Shown piece by piece: positions 32,841 through 43,830 of a DNA stretch of 64,000 nt. The DNA lies in contig NC_053391.1 in NCBI RefSeq assembly GCF_905171765.1, positions 151,982,839 to 152,046,838 on the forward strand. The letters are read 5' to 3'. Numbering within the stretch: the first letter of the stretch is position 1; the number at the start of each line of letters is the position of its first letter. Made by a program: the position numbers and the translations under genes. The notes beneath the pieces were generated by a model. That model did no database searches. It saw only the letters and a program-made list of their open reading frames with translations, and was not told the origin of the DNA. This DNA comes from Bufo bufo. Lineage: Eukaryota > Chordata > Amphibia > Anura > Bufonidae.

Positions 32841-32946
32841 TGGCAGACCCTCCACTGCTCATGCCCTGACCTGCAAAGGGAATTGCACTTACCTGCTTCT
32901 TGCCATTGGGTGACAACCTGCCCCCCTTGTATCATGTGACCAATTG
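32841..32946. repeat. Short interspersed repeat, left piece split by solo LTR
   Basis: This piece ends CATGTGACCAATTG(ATGT) and the right piece at 33960 begins GACCAATGAGGGACAGGAG. The duplicated ATGT between them is the LTR target site. Together they look like one pre-existing short repeat; family not named. Confidence 0.45.
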
Positions 32947-32950
32947 ATGT

Positions 32951-33955
32951 TGTAGTGTCCCACTACGTAAGGGTGGGCACTACTCAAGGGTCAATTGGGT
33001 CACATTGTTCTCTACCTCCTGTGGAATATGGTCATGGTATTTTATATTGCATTGTAATGTATACTTTCATGTTTATTTCCTGTGTACCAGGCCTACTAGG
33101 GGTGTAGTATCTCCTCCCAAGCTGTAGAGGGAGCTAGGGAACCCCCTAGTATATATAGTCAGGTCCAGTTCAGGAGAAGAGAGGAGTGTGGTCAGAAGCC
33201 AGTATTGACTTTAGCCAGGTGTTAGCTGAAGTGCAGCTTCTAACATGCAGCTAGATTGCCCAGACTCCTAGCTTGCCCCCAGGAGAAGAGGTTCCCTCCG
33301 GAAGTTATCCTGCATCTTACAAAGTACAGAGCAGTGCTAATTTTAACCAGCAAAGTAGAAAGCTGAAAGGAAGAAGGTTATTTGCAGCAAGTGGATTCAT
33401 ACCAGAGGAAGGTTCCCTCCCAAGGATAAAGCCAGCTATTAGGCATCCGGGCCTTGGAGAAAATCAGACAGGATTCTGCAGAAAGTACAGCCTGATCTGT
33501 GAGTTTATTCCCTCTGAGTTATCTTGCTAGGATTTTACCTGCCATTTATGTCAAGCCTGCCTGATACCATTATCCTGCATATGGAACTTTATCTGAAGCC
33601 TGTAAATAGTTAAACTTTCCAGTAAAAAGGAGTTCTGGTTCACTACAACTGTGTGTACCTCAATTATACCTACAACAAATCGGTGTGCCACCGTTACCGG
33701 TACTGGTGTCACGAACTATAAGGGATCTTGCCACCGACACACTAAACTTCCAACACCCAGGGCACCTCACCTACCACCCGGCCTGGTCCCTATATACAGA
33801 GAGTGCCCCAGAGGATCCATGTGCCAGCCTCTCCATCACTGCTGTACGCCTGCCCAGGGTCTTCTACAAATTGTGAGTACCAAGAGTAACCCTCGGTCTG
33901 CTAACTGACCCCTGTGACCTCACATTCGCTCACCCTGCAGGACTGGCGTACTGCA
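32951..33955 (+). mobile_element. Solo LTR, 1,005 bp
   Basis: It begins TGTAGTGTCCCACTACG and ends GTACTGCA, with ATGT on both sides (32947-32950 and 33956-33959). TG...CA ends and a 4 bp duplication match the solo LTR at 11970. Near the 3' end it carries CTGGTGTCACGAACTATAAG, resembling GGCGTCACGAACAAAACTATAA in the other LTR. A TATATATAG element near 33150 may be the promoter. No internal retrotransposon sequence flanks it. Confidence 0.75.
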
Positions 33956-34150
33956 ATGTGACCAATGAGGGACAGGAGACTGCTGTGGCCAGTCAAAAGC
34001 TCAGCTGAATAAAACTGGATTTTAACAGCAGGGGACCTGAGTGCTGCAGTGGTGGTGGGGAGGAGGGAAGTAGGTATGCTTCACTCCACAGGTATAGTCA
34101 AGAGAGGGGTATGTCAAAAGACCTCCAGAAGATAAACAGTCCCTTTAAGG
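33956..34150. repeat. Short interspersed repeat, right piece
   Basis: It continues the repeat split by the solo LTR (GACCAATGAGGGACAGGAG through GTCCCTTTAAGG). Non-coding. Confidence 0.4.
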
Positions 34151-36356
34151 CATTTTTAAATGAACAAAAAAATTTGCCAATTATCAGAGAGGAGCTTTTG
34201 TAGAAAAACTTACTACTGATAATTGGTGCAAACAATCACCTAATTGCTTGTTCATTGGGTGATCGTGTCTTTCAGCCAGCATCAAAAATCACTGCTTCTG
34301 TGCAGCATATCTCCCTGTGTAAACAGGGATCTTCTGCCTAACAACAATGATTCTCGGAGGACTAGCAATCTCTATAGCAATTACCAGTCCCCATAGTGAA
34401 GAGATGATAGCTGCATGTAAATTCAGCTCTCACCAACTCTGACCATCAGGCAGTTATCAGGGACAAACAGCTCCTGATCATTGCCTATGACATCACCTAC
34501 CTTTAGATGAATATTGTTTCATGCTGGTGACAAGTGACATCTTTATGTCTTGACTAAATTCAGTGTTGAAAATGTCTACAAATGCAAGGGCAAAATAAAA
34601 CTAGAAATGTAATCACTATAATACTGAAGGAAACGTATGTGCTTTCAGTTTGATAACTTTCTCATATGGTTCAACTATTCCACTCGGGTGCATGGCTCAC
34701 TGTTTGTCTGTCTATGGCTTCCCACTGCTCTCCATTCTTGTCAAAAACAGCCCTGTTTTTGCTCACATCATCACAATAATAGACAGGAGACTGCCACCCA
34801 CGAGATTAGCATACACTTTTCTTACGCTGCTGTTGTGAAAAACAAAGATCTACAGTAGTTAGTTACAAAGACTTTTCTATCCCCTCCTACTTCAGTGTGG
34901 GAAGACACAGACAAACAGAAGACGAGTGAAAACAAGCAGGTGCTCCTATTCTAGCTATAAAAAAAACAATCAAAAAACAATATTTTTTTTTATTCACAGT
35001 GTATCTTACAGCTAATATCACTTAATGGCTTCGACTACGTTAGTATAACGAAAAAAATATGTGAAAAATAATATGTAGTGAAATCATGTTCCCATGCAGA
35101 TCAGTCATATTGATAGACAAGTAAACTTACATATCTTATCAGGAAATGTGTGATGTTACTTTATTCTCATTCCAAATTTCCTAAGCACTGTGCCGTCAAA
35201 TATTGTGCAGTGACAAGTCAGAAATATTTCCTTGCTCCATTGCCTACTTTAATGGGGTGATTAGCATATGAAATGAAGATCAAATAGGAAATGTAGCATC
35301 TGAGATAATTTTAATAATTACATGGTTGAAAGAAGATTTTTATTACCAAATGCCTATGAAGTCATATTGGGAGACTGTTAGAAATTCTTATTAAGTTGTC
35401 AAAAATCTCCAAACAACTTTCCGAGACAAAATGATTGGTACATTTTTCTTTTTTTTTTTTTTTTGTGTTTATAGCTGAAAGTGTCAATTTATGATGTGAC
35501 TATGATTCTCTTTTTCGTATATAGATTTTTTGTATTTTTCTCTTTGTTGAAAACATTAGATCTAAGAAGAACGAATGCAGGTAGAAAAACAAATATCACC
35601 TAATGGAGTGTTATCACGCATAATATAAAAATGGTAAATTAATATATAAATGTGAAAACACATAAAATATAATGCCATTATTACAGTGGGATACTTATCC
35701 TCAAAAGCACAAGAGGTAAAAATTAGTAGTAACAATTAGTAGTAGTAGGAGGAGGAGGAGCAGCAGACAAGCAAATTTCTTGAAATTTATTTCAGGTCCA
35801 ATTCTCAATATTTTTTTTTTTTATTCAATTTGGACTCAAATCAAATATGCTCCAATTGTCCTGAAATTTAGTATACAACACTCGTCTTCGAGGATGTTTT
35901 CTGAAAAGACTGTGGGGTATGAGAGAGCAAGAGCAAGAAAGAGAAGAGCCTTATTAGTTTTCCTCAATACACTTGATACTGGGTTCCCCAGTAGATTACA
36001 CCTGATTGTTGTGATTGCTTATCACCAAGGAACCTTTCGAATAAAGTTAGCAACCCTTATAACCAGGGAATAGTTTGATTTAAAAAACATATAAAAATTC
36101 ATTTTGGGTCTGATTCCAACAAATCGGTCAGAAGATTTGATTCAGGTATAAGTAAACTACAGCCTTAGTACTGTTAAAGTGACAGTGACATATGTGGCTA
36201 TGGGTAAATGCATTGTTGACAGTAATAGCAGACAACCTGTTGAAAAACATTCTGCAGTGTCAGATTTCTTATGCTTTTTAAAATAAAAAAATAAAAATTA
36301 AATTGCCGCTTATTGAGGGTAGTGCCTACCCATATTTATACACATCTGGTCGTATC
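34151..36356. other. 2.2 kb non-coding stretch, no gene found
   Basis: The first ~330 bp (34170-34500) has opposed CCTGATAATTGG / CAATTATCAG-like words and could be a decayed MITE. The rest is AT-rich with homopolymer runs (35450-35464 T-run) and a GGAGGAGGAGGAGCAGCAG microsatellite at 35747-35765. Short frames here lack codon structure or domain motifs. It may be the least repetitive DNA in the window. Confidence 0.4.
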
Positions 36357-36371
36357 AGAAAAAGCAATGGC

Positions 36372-36970
36372 AGAAAAGCTGTAAGGTGCAGTCCAGCTCT
36401 CCAGAGTTTTAGACTGGCACAAACTTCCTCATATTCATCAATATGTCCGCATTAAAGATGAAGTGGCAGGTTTCTCCCTCACACAGGCGTTAATTTGGGC
36501 TCGGCTTGGTGAGCGCTTACCCACAGAGATCTCAATCCTGACAAAAGATCTACTCTCAGCTTGGGCGAGACTGCCACAGAACTCTGACTTTTGGGCCCAC
36601 CCATCCCCTCTTATGAGATTGGGTGATCTGATGGGATTATCTAATCCATTCGCCAAGGTGTGGCCCTTAACACAAAGGGAATTAAACAAGCAAGCACTGG
36701 GTGACATACTGACGGAGGGTGTGTTCCCTGACTTACCTCTTTTGAAAACTAAACTCTCCTATAAAGGAGTGAATCACTTCATACACTCCCACTTAATGTC
36801 CAACTTTAGAGATTTGCCCAATAAAAGAAACCTATACAAAGGCCGCTCTTGGTTTGAACAACTGGCAGCCCAACAGTCCCCATTCCCAAAATTGATCTCA
36901 AAGCTGTATTTTGCACTTACCAGAAGACAATAAACTATCCTATATAATTGCATGGGAAGCGTAATTGGAT
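36372..36970 (+). pseudogene. L1 ORF2 C-terminal fragment, left piece
   Basis: An open stretch (36463-36933) encodes a post-RT ORF2 region; wording such as FSLTQALIWARLGERLPTE and the following basic region resembles vertebrate L1 ORF2 thumb/C-terminal sequence by overall style and position rather than by a diagnostic motif. The frame stops at 36933 and the protein would continue after 44858. Family support comes mainly from the continuation and the shared target duplication. Confidence 0.65.
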
Positions 36971-37339
36971 GTTACACTTAGAGATGGCCTTGCGGCTTGC
37001 CCGGCGGTCGTTTCGCGGTGAACTTTGCTAGTTTGCTGTTCGCCGAACGGGCAAACATATGGTGATGTCCGCCGGTGCCATATTATTTTACATTGTGAAG
37101 AACTTTGAAACATGACACATTCATCAGGTGGAACAGGACAGCCAATTGAGACGTTTCAGCACATTGACATACCCCTACCTTATAAATAAACCCGATCTGG
37201 CCGACATTTCATTTTCAGTCTTTTGCCAGTGTAGGGAGAGGTTGCTGTGTGGAGCAGGGACAGACTGTTAGGAACACCAAACTCTAGCCAATAGGGCCAT
37301 AAAATTCCTTTTAAGGACTGTTATAGGTGTGACTTACTG

Positions 37340-39310
37340 AGGGATGTAATATACTTATAAAATACTTTCTAACATAGAAAATATATTATAGTGCATTTGT
37401 ATTGTGCAGCAGTTGTGTGCGGTTCTGCTGCAATACTGCAGCCACACAGAGTGCCAAACGCTATTTGAACAAATCATTTCTACTGGTGTGATATACCAGT
37501 TGCCCCCCCCAAAAAAATTGATTGAAGCAGGGGTGTTATATACCAATAATATACTTTCTATATAGTGCATTTGGGTAGTGCAGCATTTGCTCGCGGGTTT
37601 TGCTGCGTTACCGCAGCTACACAGAGTGACAAATGCTATTGAAGCAAATAATTTCTACTGGTGTGATATACCAGTTGCCCACGAAAAAATCTGATTGAAG
37701 CAAGGGTGTTATATACTAATAATATGCCTTCCATAAAGTGCATTTGGGTAGTGCAGCATTTGTTTGCAGTTTTGCTGCGTTAGCGCAGCAAAACAGAGTG
37801 ACAAACGCTATTGAAACAAATAATTTCTACTGGTGTGATATACCAGTTCCCCCCAAAAACACTGATTGAAGCAGGGGTGTTATAGACCAATAATATACTT
37901 TTTATATAGTGCATTTAGGTAGTGCAGCATTTGTTTGCGGTTTGGCTGCGTTACCTAAGCTACAGAGAGTGACAAACGCTATTGGAACAAATAATTTCTA
38001 CTGGTGTGATATACCAGTTGCCCCCCCAAAAAAGTGATTGAAGCAGGGGTGTTATATACCAATAATATACTTTCTATATAGTGCATTTGGGTAGTGCAGC
38101 ATTTGCTCGCGGGTTTTGCTGCGTTACCGCAGCTACACAGAGTGACAAATGCTATTGAAGCAAATAATTTCTACTGGTGTGATATACCAGTTGCCCACGA
38201 AAAAATCTGATTGAAGCAAGGGTGTTATATACTAATAATATGCCTTCCATAAAGTGCATTTGGGCAGTGCAGCATTTGTTTGCGGTTTTGCTGCGTTACC
38301 GCAGCAAAACCGAGTGACAAACGCGATCGGAACCAATAATTTCTACTGGTGTGATATACCAGTTGCCCACCAAAAAATCTGATTGAAGCAGGGGTGTTAT
38401 ATACCAATAATATGCTTTCCATATAGTGCATTTGGGTAGTGCAGCATTTGTTTGCCGTTTTGCTGCGTTACCGCAGCTACACAGAGTGACAAACGCTATC
38501 GGAACAAATAATTTCTACTGGTGTGATATACCAGTTGCCCCCCCAAAAACACTGATTGAAGCAAGGGTGTTGTATACCAAAATTCTACTTTCTATATAGT
38601 GCATTTGGGTAGTGCAGCATTTGTTTGCAGTTTTGCTGCGTTAGCGCAGCAAAACAGAGTGACAAACGCTATTGAAACAAATAATTTCTACTGGTGTGAT
38701 ATACCAGTTCCCCCCAAAAACACTGATTGAAGCAGGGGTGTTATAGACCAATAATATACTTTTTATATAGTGCATTTAGGTAGTGCAGCATTTGTTTGCG
38801 GTTTGGCTGCGTTACCTAAGCTACATAGAGTGACAAACGCTATTGGAACAAATAATTTCTACTGGTGTGATATACCAGTTGCCCCCCCAAAAAAGTGATT
38901 GAAGCAGGGGTGTTATATACAAATAATATACTTTCTATATAGTGCATTTGGGTAGTGCAGCATTTGTTTGCGGTTTTGCTGCGTTACCGCAGCTACACAG
39001 AGTGAAAAACGCTATTGGAACAAATAATTTCAAGTGGTGTGATATTCCAGTTGCCCCTAAAAAAACTGATTGAAGCAGGGGTGTAATATACCAGTTGCCC
39101 CTCAAAAAACTGATTGAAGCAGGGGTGTGATATATCAATAATATACTTTCTATATAGTGCATTTAGGCAGTGCAGCATTTGTTTGCGATTTTGCTGCGTT
39201 ACTGCAGCTACACAGAGTGACAAATGCTATTGGAACAGATAATTTCTACTGGTGTAATATACCAGTTGCCCCCCAAAAAAACTGATTGAGGCAGGGGTGT
39301 GATATACCTT
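37340..39310. repeat. Leader tandem array of hAT-4, ~180 bp unit, ~11 copies
   Basis: Units carry TATAGTGCATTTGGGTAGTG, GCAGCATTTGTTTGCGGTTT, GCTGCGTTACCGCAGC, AACAAATAATTTCTACTGG, then TGTGATATACCAGTTGCCC. The GCTGCG ... CGCAGC and ACTGGTGTGATATACCAGT words are small inverted repeats repeated in each unit. A block of several units (about 37560-38040) recurs nearly unchanged later (38060 onward), suggesting segmental duplication within the array. Confidence 0.9.
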
Positions 39311-39364
39311 CTTCCACAAATACTGCTCTTCTCTAGGGACCTTTGTCACAGGGTCATTTTGAAA

Positions 39365-40084
39365 ATGACAGGCAGAGGAAGAGGCAGGCGATTCTACAGG
39401 GGTGGTAGGGGTCGGGCAGGTGCACCAGGATGGAGCCTAAGTGGGAAGTTGCAGAAGGTGCGTGCAATTATGTCAAAGGATGCACCAAACTTGGTTGAGT
39501 GGCTCACTCAGCCTTCCGCTTCTGCACCCTCCTCATCCTCTCTATCTGCACCCTCTTCACTCTCTGCTGTGTGCACCACCAAAGACACCACCACCACTAC
39601 TATATCCCCTCCGCTTGAGTCAGAGGAATTATTTTGCCATCCATTCCAAGACCTTACAGATGCGCAGCCATTCTTGGCATCGATTCAGAGAGAAGGTATC
39701 AACGGTTGCCAACCAGCAGTCTGACGACAGTACCCAGATCAGCCCAAGGAGGGTGATCCCCGCTGTTGCTGCCTACTCCGAGATCTCTAATGTCCCTGGT
39801 GGTGAAGGTGACAATGATGACATGTCTATGGACATCAAGTGAGTGCCCACAAGAGGGGAAGAGGAGGGGAGTTCAGAGGGAGAGACAGAGCAGCAGATGG
39901 GGAGGAGAAGGAGCAGAAGCATGCAGTACTCTCAGTGCACAGGAGGCAAAAAGCAGACTGCAAATGTATCTGGAGCGAGCCATCCACCATGCACGGTCAC
40001 ATCTGGCGCTCCCAGGACTCTGGCACATGGCTCCGCAGTGTGGGCTTTTTTAAACGTGTCCGCTGTTGACAATAGTGTTGCCAT
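39365..40084 (+). pseudogene. hAT-4 transposase N-terminal region
   Basis: ATG 39365 gives MTGRGRGRRFYRGGRGRAGA, the Gly/Arg-rich start also seen in copy 2. The frame then runs through serine-rich low complexity and ends at 39724, while the homologous acidic region and BED finger start (TADCKCIWSEP..., VWAFFKRV-like) continue in other frames. hAT-5 inserted within the BED finger at 40084. At least two frame changes are visible. Confidence 0.75.
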
Positions 40085-40509
40085 TAGAGATGTCCCGAAC
40101 AATTCACCGGCGAACAGTTCCCGGCGAACATCGATTGTTCGCGTTCGCCGCGGCGGGCGAACATATGCTATGTTCGATCCGCCCCCTATACGTCATCATT
40201 GAGCAAACTTTGACCCTGTATCTCACAGTCAGCAGACACATTCCAGCCAATCAGCATACCCTCCCTCCCAGACCCTCCCACCTCCTATCAAAAAGCAAGG
40301 ACAGCATCCATCTTAGATTCATTCTGACGCTGCAGTGTTAGTTAGAGCAGGGAGAATGCGGCTGCTGCTGAATTAATAGGGAAATCGTTAGCTAGGCCAG
40401 TGTTCAGTGTCCACTCCAGTCCTCAAAGACTCATCTGCTGTAAGGACAGCGCCCTGACAGCACCCCAAAAAGCCCTTTTTACGGCTGGTACATCAGTCTG
40501 CTATTATTT

Positions 40510-41390
40510 TTTTTATATATATATATATTGCAGTTGCCTGCCCGTGTGTGAGAGGCCACAGGCCCACAGACTGCACTGTGTGCACACCACTCATATCGGG
40601 TGGCACAGTACCTTGCAGATAAAAAAGTCATTTAACTTTTACCCTTTAATATAATTGCAGTTGCCTGCCAGCGTGTGTCAGGCCCACAGACTGTACTGTG
40701 CCCACTGCCAGTGCCCACCACTCATATCGGGTGGCACAGTACCTTGCAGATAAAAGTCATGAAATTTTTTCTCTGTAATATAATTGCAGTTGCCTGCCAG
40801 TGAGTGTCAGGCCCACAGACTGTACTGTGCCCACTGCCCACCACTCATATAGGGTGGCACAGCACCTTGCAGATTAAAAAAGTCATTTCATTTTTCCTCT
40901 GTAATATAATTGCAGTTGCCTGCCAGTGAGTGTCAGGCCCACAGACTGTACTGTGCCCACTGCACACCACTCATATAGGGCGGCACAGCACCTTGCAGAT
41001 AAAAAAAAGTCATTGAATTTTTCCTCTGTAATATAATTGCAGTTGCCTGCCAGTGAGTGCCAGGCCCACAGACTGTACTGTGCCCACTGCCCACCACTTA
41101 TATAGGGTGGCCCAGCACCTTGAAGATAAAAAAATCATTTAATTTTTTCTCTGTAATATAATTGCAGTTGCCTGCCAGTGTGTGTCAGGCCCACAGACTG
41201 TACTGTGCCCACTGCCACCACTCATATAGGGTGGCACAACACCTTGCAGATAAAGGCATTTAATTTTTTCTCTGTAATATAATTGCAGTTGCCTGCCAGT
41301 GTGTGTCAGGCCCACAGACTGTACTGTTCCCACTGCCCACCACTCATATAGGGTGGCACAGTACATTGCACGGCTCAAGCGCAGTGCCGC
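40510..41390. repeat. Leader tandem array of hAT-5, ~125 bp unit, ~7 copies
   Basis: Units read TTGCAGTTGCCTGCCAGTG, GTGTCAGGCCCACAGACTG, TACTGTGCCCACTGCC, CACCACTCATATAGGGTGGC, ACAGCACCTTGCAGATAAA. Each unit contains GCCTG ... CAGGC and CCACC(A)CTC ... GGGTGG inverted words. Unit length varies by a few bases. Confidence 0.9.
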
Positions 41391-41400
41391 AAATTGGAAG

Positions 41401-41509
41401 GAAGAGGACCGACCAACCATCTTTTTCCATCTCTCGGTTCCTAAAATCTATTCCATACACCGGCCCCTGATAGGGGACAAAACAGAGATTAAATTGGTAA
41501 GAACAGATT
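41401..41509 (-). ncRNA. U2 snRNA-like segment, antisense, probably pseudogene-derived
   Basis: Read on the minus strand from 41508 the sequence is ATCTGTTCTTACCAATTTAA then TCTCTG ... GTCCCCTATC, against the conserved U2 snRNA text ATCTGTTCTTATCAGTTTAA, TATCTGATACGTCCTCTATC. Further on it has GATTTTAGGAACC (41448-41436) where U2 has its Sm-site region GATTTTTGGAAC, in the same order and at comparable distance, and weaker similarity continues to about 41401. The U2 5' end (with the branch-point-pairing GTAGTA) is not recognisable. This is recall-based comparison, not an alignment. It lies between the hAT-5 leader array and the remaining transposase and cannot be a functional U2 gene. Confidence 0.5.
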
Positions 41510-41589
41510 TTTGGGATAAAAAAAAAGAGGACAGCCTCTGCGGAGCTGGGTATTTTTTGGCCGCGTTACTGAACGCTCATGCACAATGG

Positions 41590-42127
41590 CTGTAGGCTCA
41601 TGCGTCCTTTTGCGGAGGTGACAAACCTGGTCAGTCAAACCCAAGGCAACATCATCGACCTCATCCCATATGCGTTTTTTCTGGAGCGTGCCCTGCGAAG
41701 AGTGCTGGATGAGCATGAAGAGGAAGAGTTGTGGTCACCATCACCACCAGAAGCAGTCTTGTCGTTGTTGATTGCTGGACCTGCAGCAACGCAGAGAGAG
41801 GAGTCTGAAGAAGAGGAGTCAGAGGAGGAAGGTAGCTTTGAGGAGGTGGAAGACCAACCACATCAGGCATCCCAGGGGGCTTGTTGTCACCTTTCGGGGA
41901 CCCTTGGTGTTGTACGTGGCTGGGTGGAGGAAGAGACCTTCAATGACGTCAGTGAGGACAAGGAACGGGACATGGCTAGCTTGGTATCCAACCTTGTGCA
42001 AATGGGGATTTTGCGGTTGTGCAAATGGACTGTTTGCGGTTGTTTGCAGTGCGTTAAATGGGGAGTTTGGTCTGTCAGAGTTTGGTCTATCACTGTGAAG
42101 CGGGGGCATAACCCTTACACTACCTGA
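41590..42127 (+). pseudogene. hAT-5 transposase 3' fragment
   Basis: The frame carries GNIIDLIPYAFFLERALRRV followed by a strongly acidic Glu/Ser stretch, corresponding to the region just after the central catalytic part of the other hAT transposases (MASGDD...PLLCLLEKTLRAM in copy 1). It stops at 42127 before any dimerisation domain. The upstream coding part is absent. Confidence 0.7.
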
Positions 42128-42492
42128 TCGATACAACATCATACCTGATCGTATACACACACTGGATGTTTTAAAGCACGTTATTCCAAACAATTTAGGA
42201 ATGTTAGGTGATTTATGCCCTTTATGGATTAAAACCCGAATCTGCGTCAACTACGTAATTTTCCATGGGAGTTTTGCCATGGATCCCCCTCCGGCATGCC
42301 ATAGTCCAGGTGTTAGTCCCCTTGAAACAACTTTTCCATCACTATTGTGGCCAGAAAGAGTCCCTGTGGGTTTTAAAATTCGCCTACCTATTGAAGTCTA
42401 TGGCGGTTCGCCCACTGGCGAACATTTGCGGAAACTCGCGTTCGCCGTTCGCGAACGAAAATTTTTATGTTCGCAACATCTCTAGTTGCTAT

Positions 42493-43830
42493 CTGCAGCC
42501 TGTGCTTTCAACACATAAGTTACAGTAAGCCCAATACTCACCTAGGGGCGACCGCCTTAAGAAGGCACCTGGCCTCCCATCACCGAGCACAGTGGGAGCA
42601 ACACCTACAGAACCCACAAAGCCACACTACTAGCGCTCCATGTCCTGCCTCTTCTCCTTCTCCGTCTCCTTCTCCTCTCGCCTCCAATTTGTCCTCCACT
42701 CCACCTTCCACCGCACCGTCGCCGCGTTCATCTGGAAAAAGGCAGGCTTCCGTGGCCAAAATGTTCGAGCGTAAAAAGATGATGACGCCGGATAACCCTC
42801 TTGCCCAACGGCTGACCGCTGGCTTGTTGGAACTGCTAGCCCGCCAACTACTGCCATATAAACTGGTGGACTCGGAGGCCTTTAGAAAATTTGTGGCTAT
42901 TGGCACACTGCAATGGAAGGTCCTCGAAGGGGACACTGCAATGGATATTTCTCCCAGAAGGGCATCCCTGAACTATATGGCCATGTTCAGCGGCAAGTGA
43001 ATTTATCTCTGGAACGCAATGTCAATGCCAAGATACATCTGACCACAGACATGTGGTCTAGTAAACACGGGCAGGGAAGGTACATAACTTTTACTGCCCA
43101 CTGGGTGAATCTTCTGACGGCCGTCAAGCATGCAACCCGTGGCACCCGTGTGGATTTGGTGTTACTGCCACAGATTGCATGCAGGCCTGCCTGCCTCTTC
43201 TTCTCCTCCTCCTACTCCATACTCTGTCTCCTCCTCAGCTGACTCCTCCTTTTCCACTGCTACCGCCTCTTCCACTGCGCCCCCCAAGCTCCTCAGAACC
43301 TATTCGACGTGTTAGGTGAGACGTTGCCATGCTGTGCTGCGACTGTTGTGCCTAGAAGCCAAGAGCCACACCTGTCCTGTACTCCTTTCAGCTTTGCGGC
43401 CACAGGCCGATCAGTCGCTAACCCCGCTCAATTTTACAGTTGGTAAAGTGGTGTGCGACAACGGTGCCAATTAGCTAAGCGTGCTGAAACTGGGCAAAAT
43501 GACACACGTGACATGCATGGCACACGTCCTGAACTTAGTCGTGCCCACCTGCCCATCAGACGTCTAATTTGGAACTGCCTGATTTTTTGGAAATCCACCT
43601 TGTATATGCTTGGTAGGCTGCTCCAGCAGAAACGTGCAGTTAATGACTACTTGTACGAACTCTGGGGCAGGACAGGTTCTGTGGAGCTTGTTTTTTTTTC
43701 ACCGTGCCAGTGGCTGCTCATGCACGACAAATGCAGACTTCTGTGGCAATTTAATGGTCAGTCGCAGCCAGGGCACCATCAATGTCATCGTACCTTATGC
43801 CTTCTTTCTGTAGAGTGCATTGCATTAATT
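42493..43830 (+). pseudogene. hAT-4 transposase, BED finger remainder to C-terminal part
   Basis: The sequence resumes the BED finger interrupted at 40084: C-x2-C (ICSLC, 42495-42509) and the His pair in ALRRHLASHH. After a Ser/Pro linker the catalytic domain starts at KMFERKKMM and includes DSEAFRKFV. A frameshift near 42920 moves the protein to the frame holding NAKIHLTTDMWSSKHGQGRY, with the first catalytic Asp. Beyond about 43240 the text decays (scattered matches such as TLYMLGRLLQQKRAVNDYL and VIVPYAFFL) with many stops. No C-terminal dimerisation domain is recognised. Confidence 0.82.

Larger units (their letters stand above)
40085..42484 (+). mobile_element. hAT-5: internally deleted hAT element inside hAT-4
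   Basis: It starts TAGAGATGTCCCGAAC and ends GTTCGCAACATCTCTA, flanked by GTTGCCAT (40077-40084) and GTTGCTAT (42485-42492), an 8 bp duplication with one mismatch. Contents: GTTCGC-rich subterminal zone, a ~125 bp leader array, a U2-snRNA-like antisense segment, the 3' part of a transposase and the 3' subterminal zone. The N-terminal and catalytic coding region is missing, so it depends on other copies. Confidence 0.9.

Noticed and set aside
34637..34858. Possible small host exon or gene
   Set aside because: Two overlapping short frames without domain, splice context or codon bias; surrounding DNA is non-coding.
36463..36933. 156-codon frame as an independent host gene
   Set aside because: It lies just inside a 15 bp L1-type duplication and its continuation at 44859 shows L1 ORF2 C-terminal text.
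41401..41509. A functional U2 snRNA gene
   Set aside because: The branch-point-pairing region and 5' end are not recognisable, several conserved bases differ, and no snRNA promoter elements are visible. Only a derived fragment is claimed.
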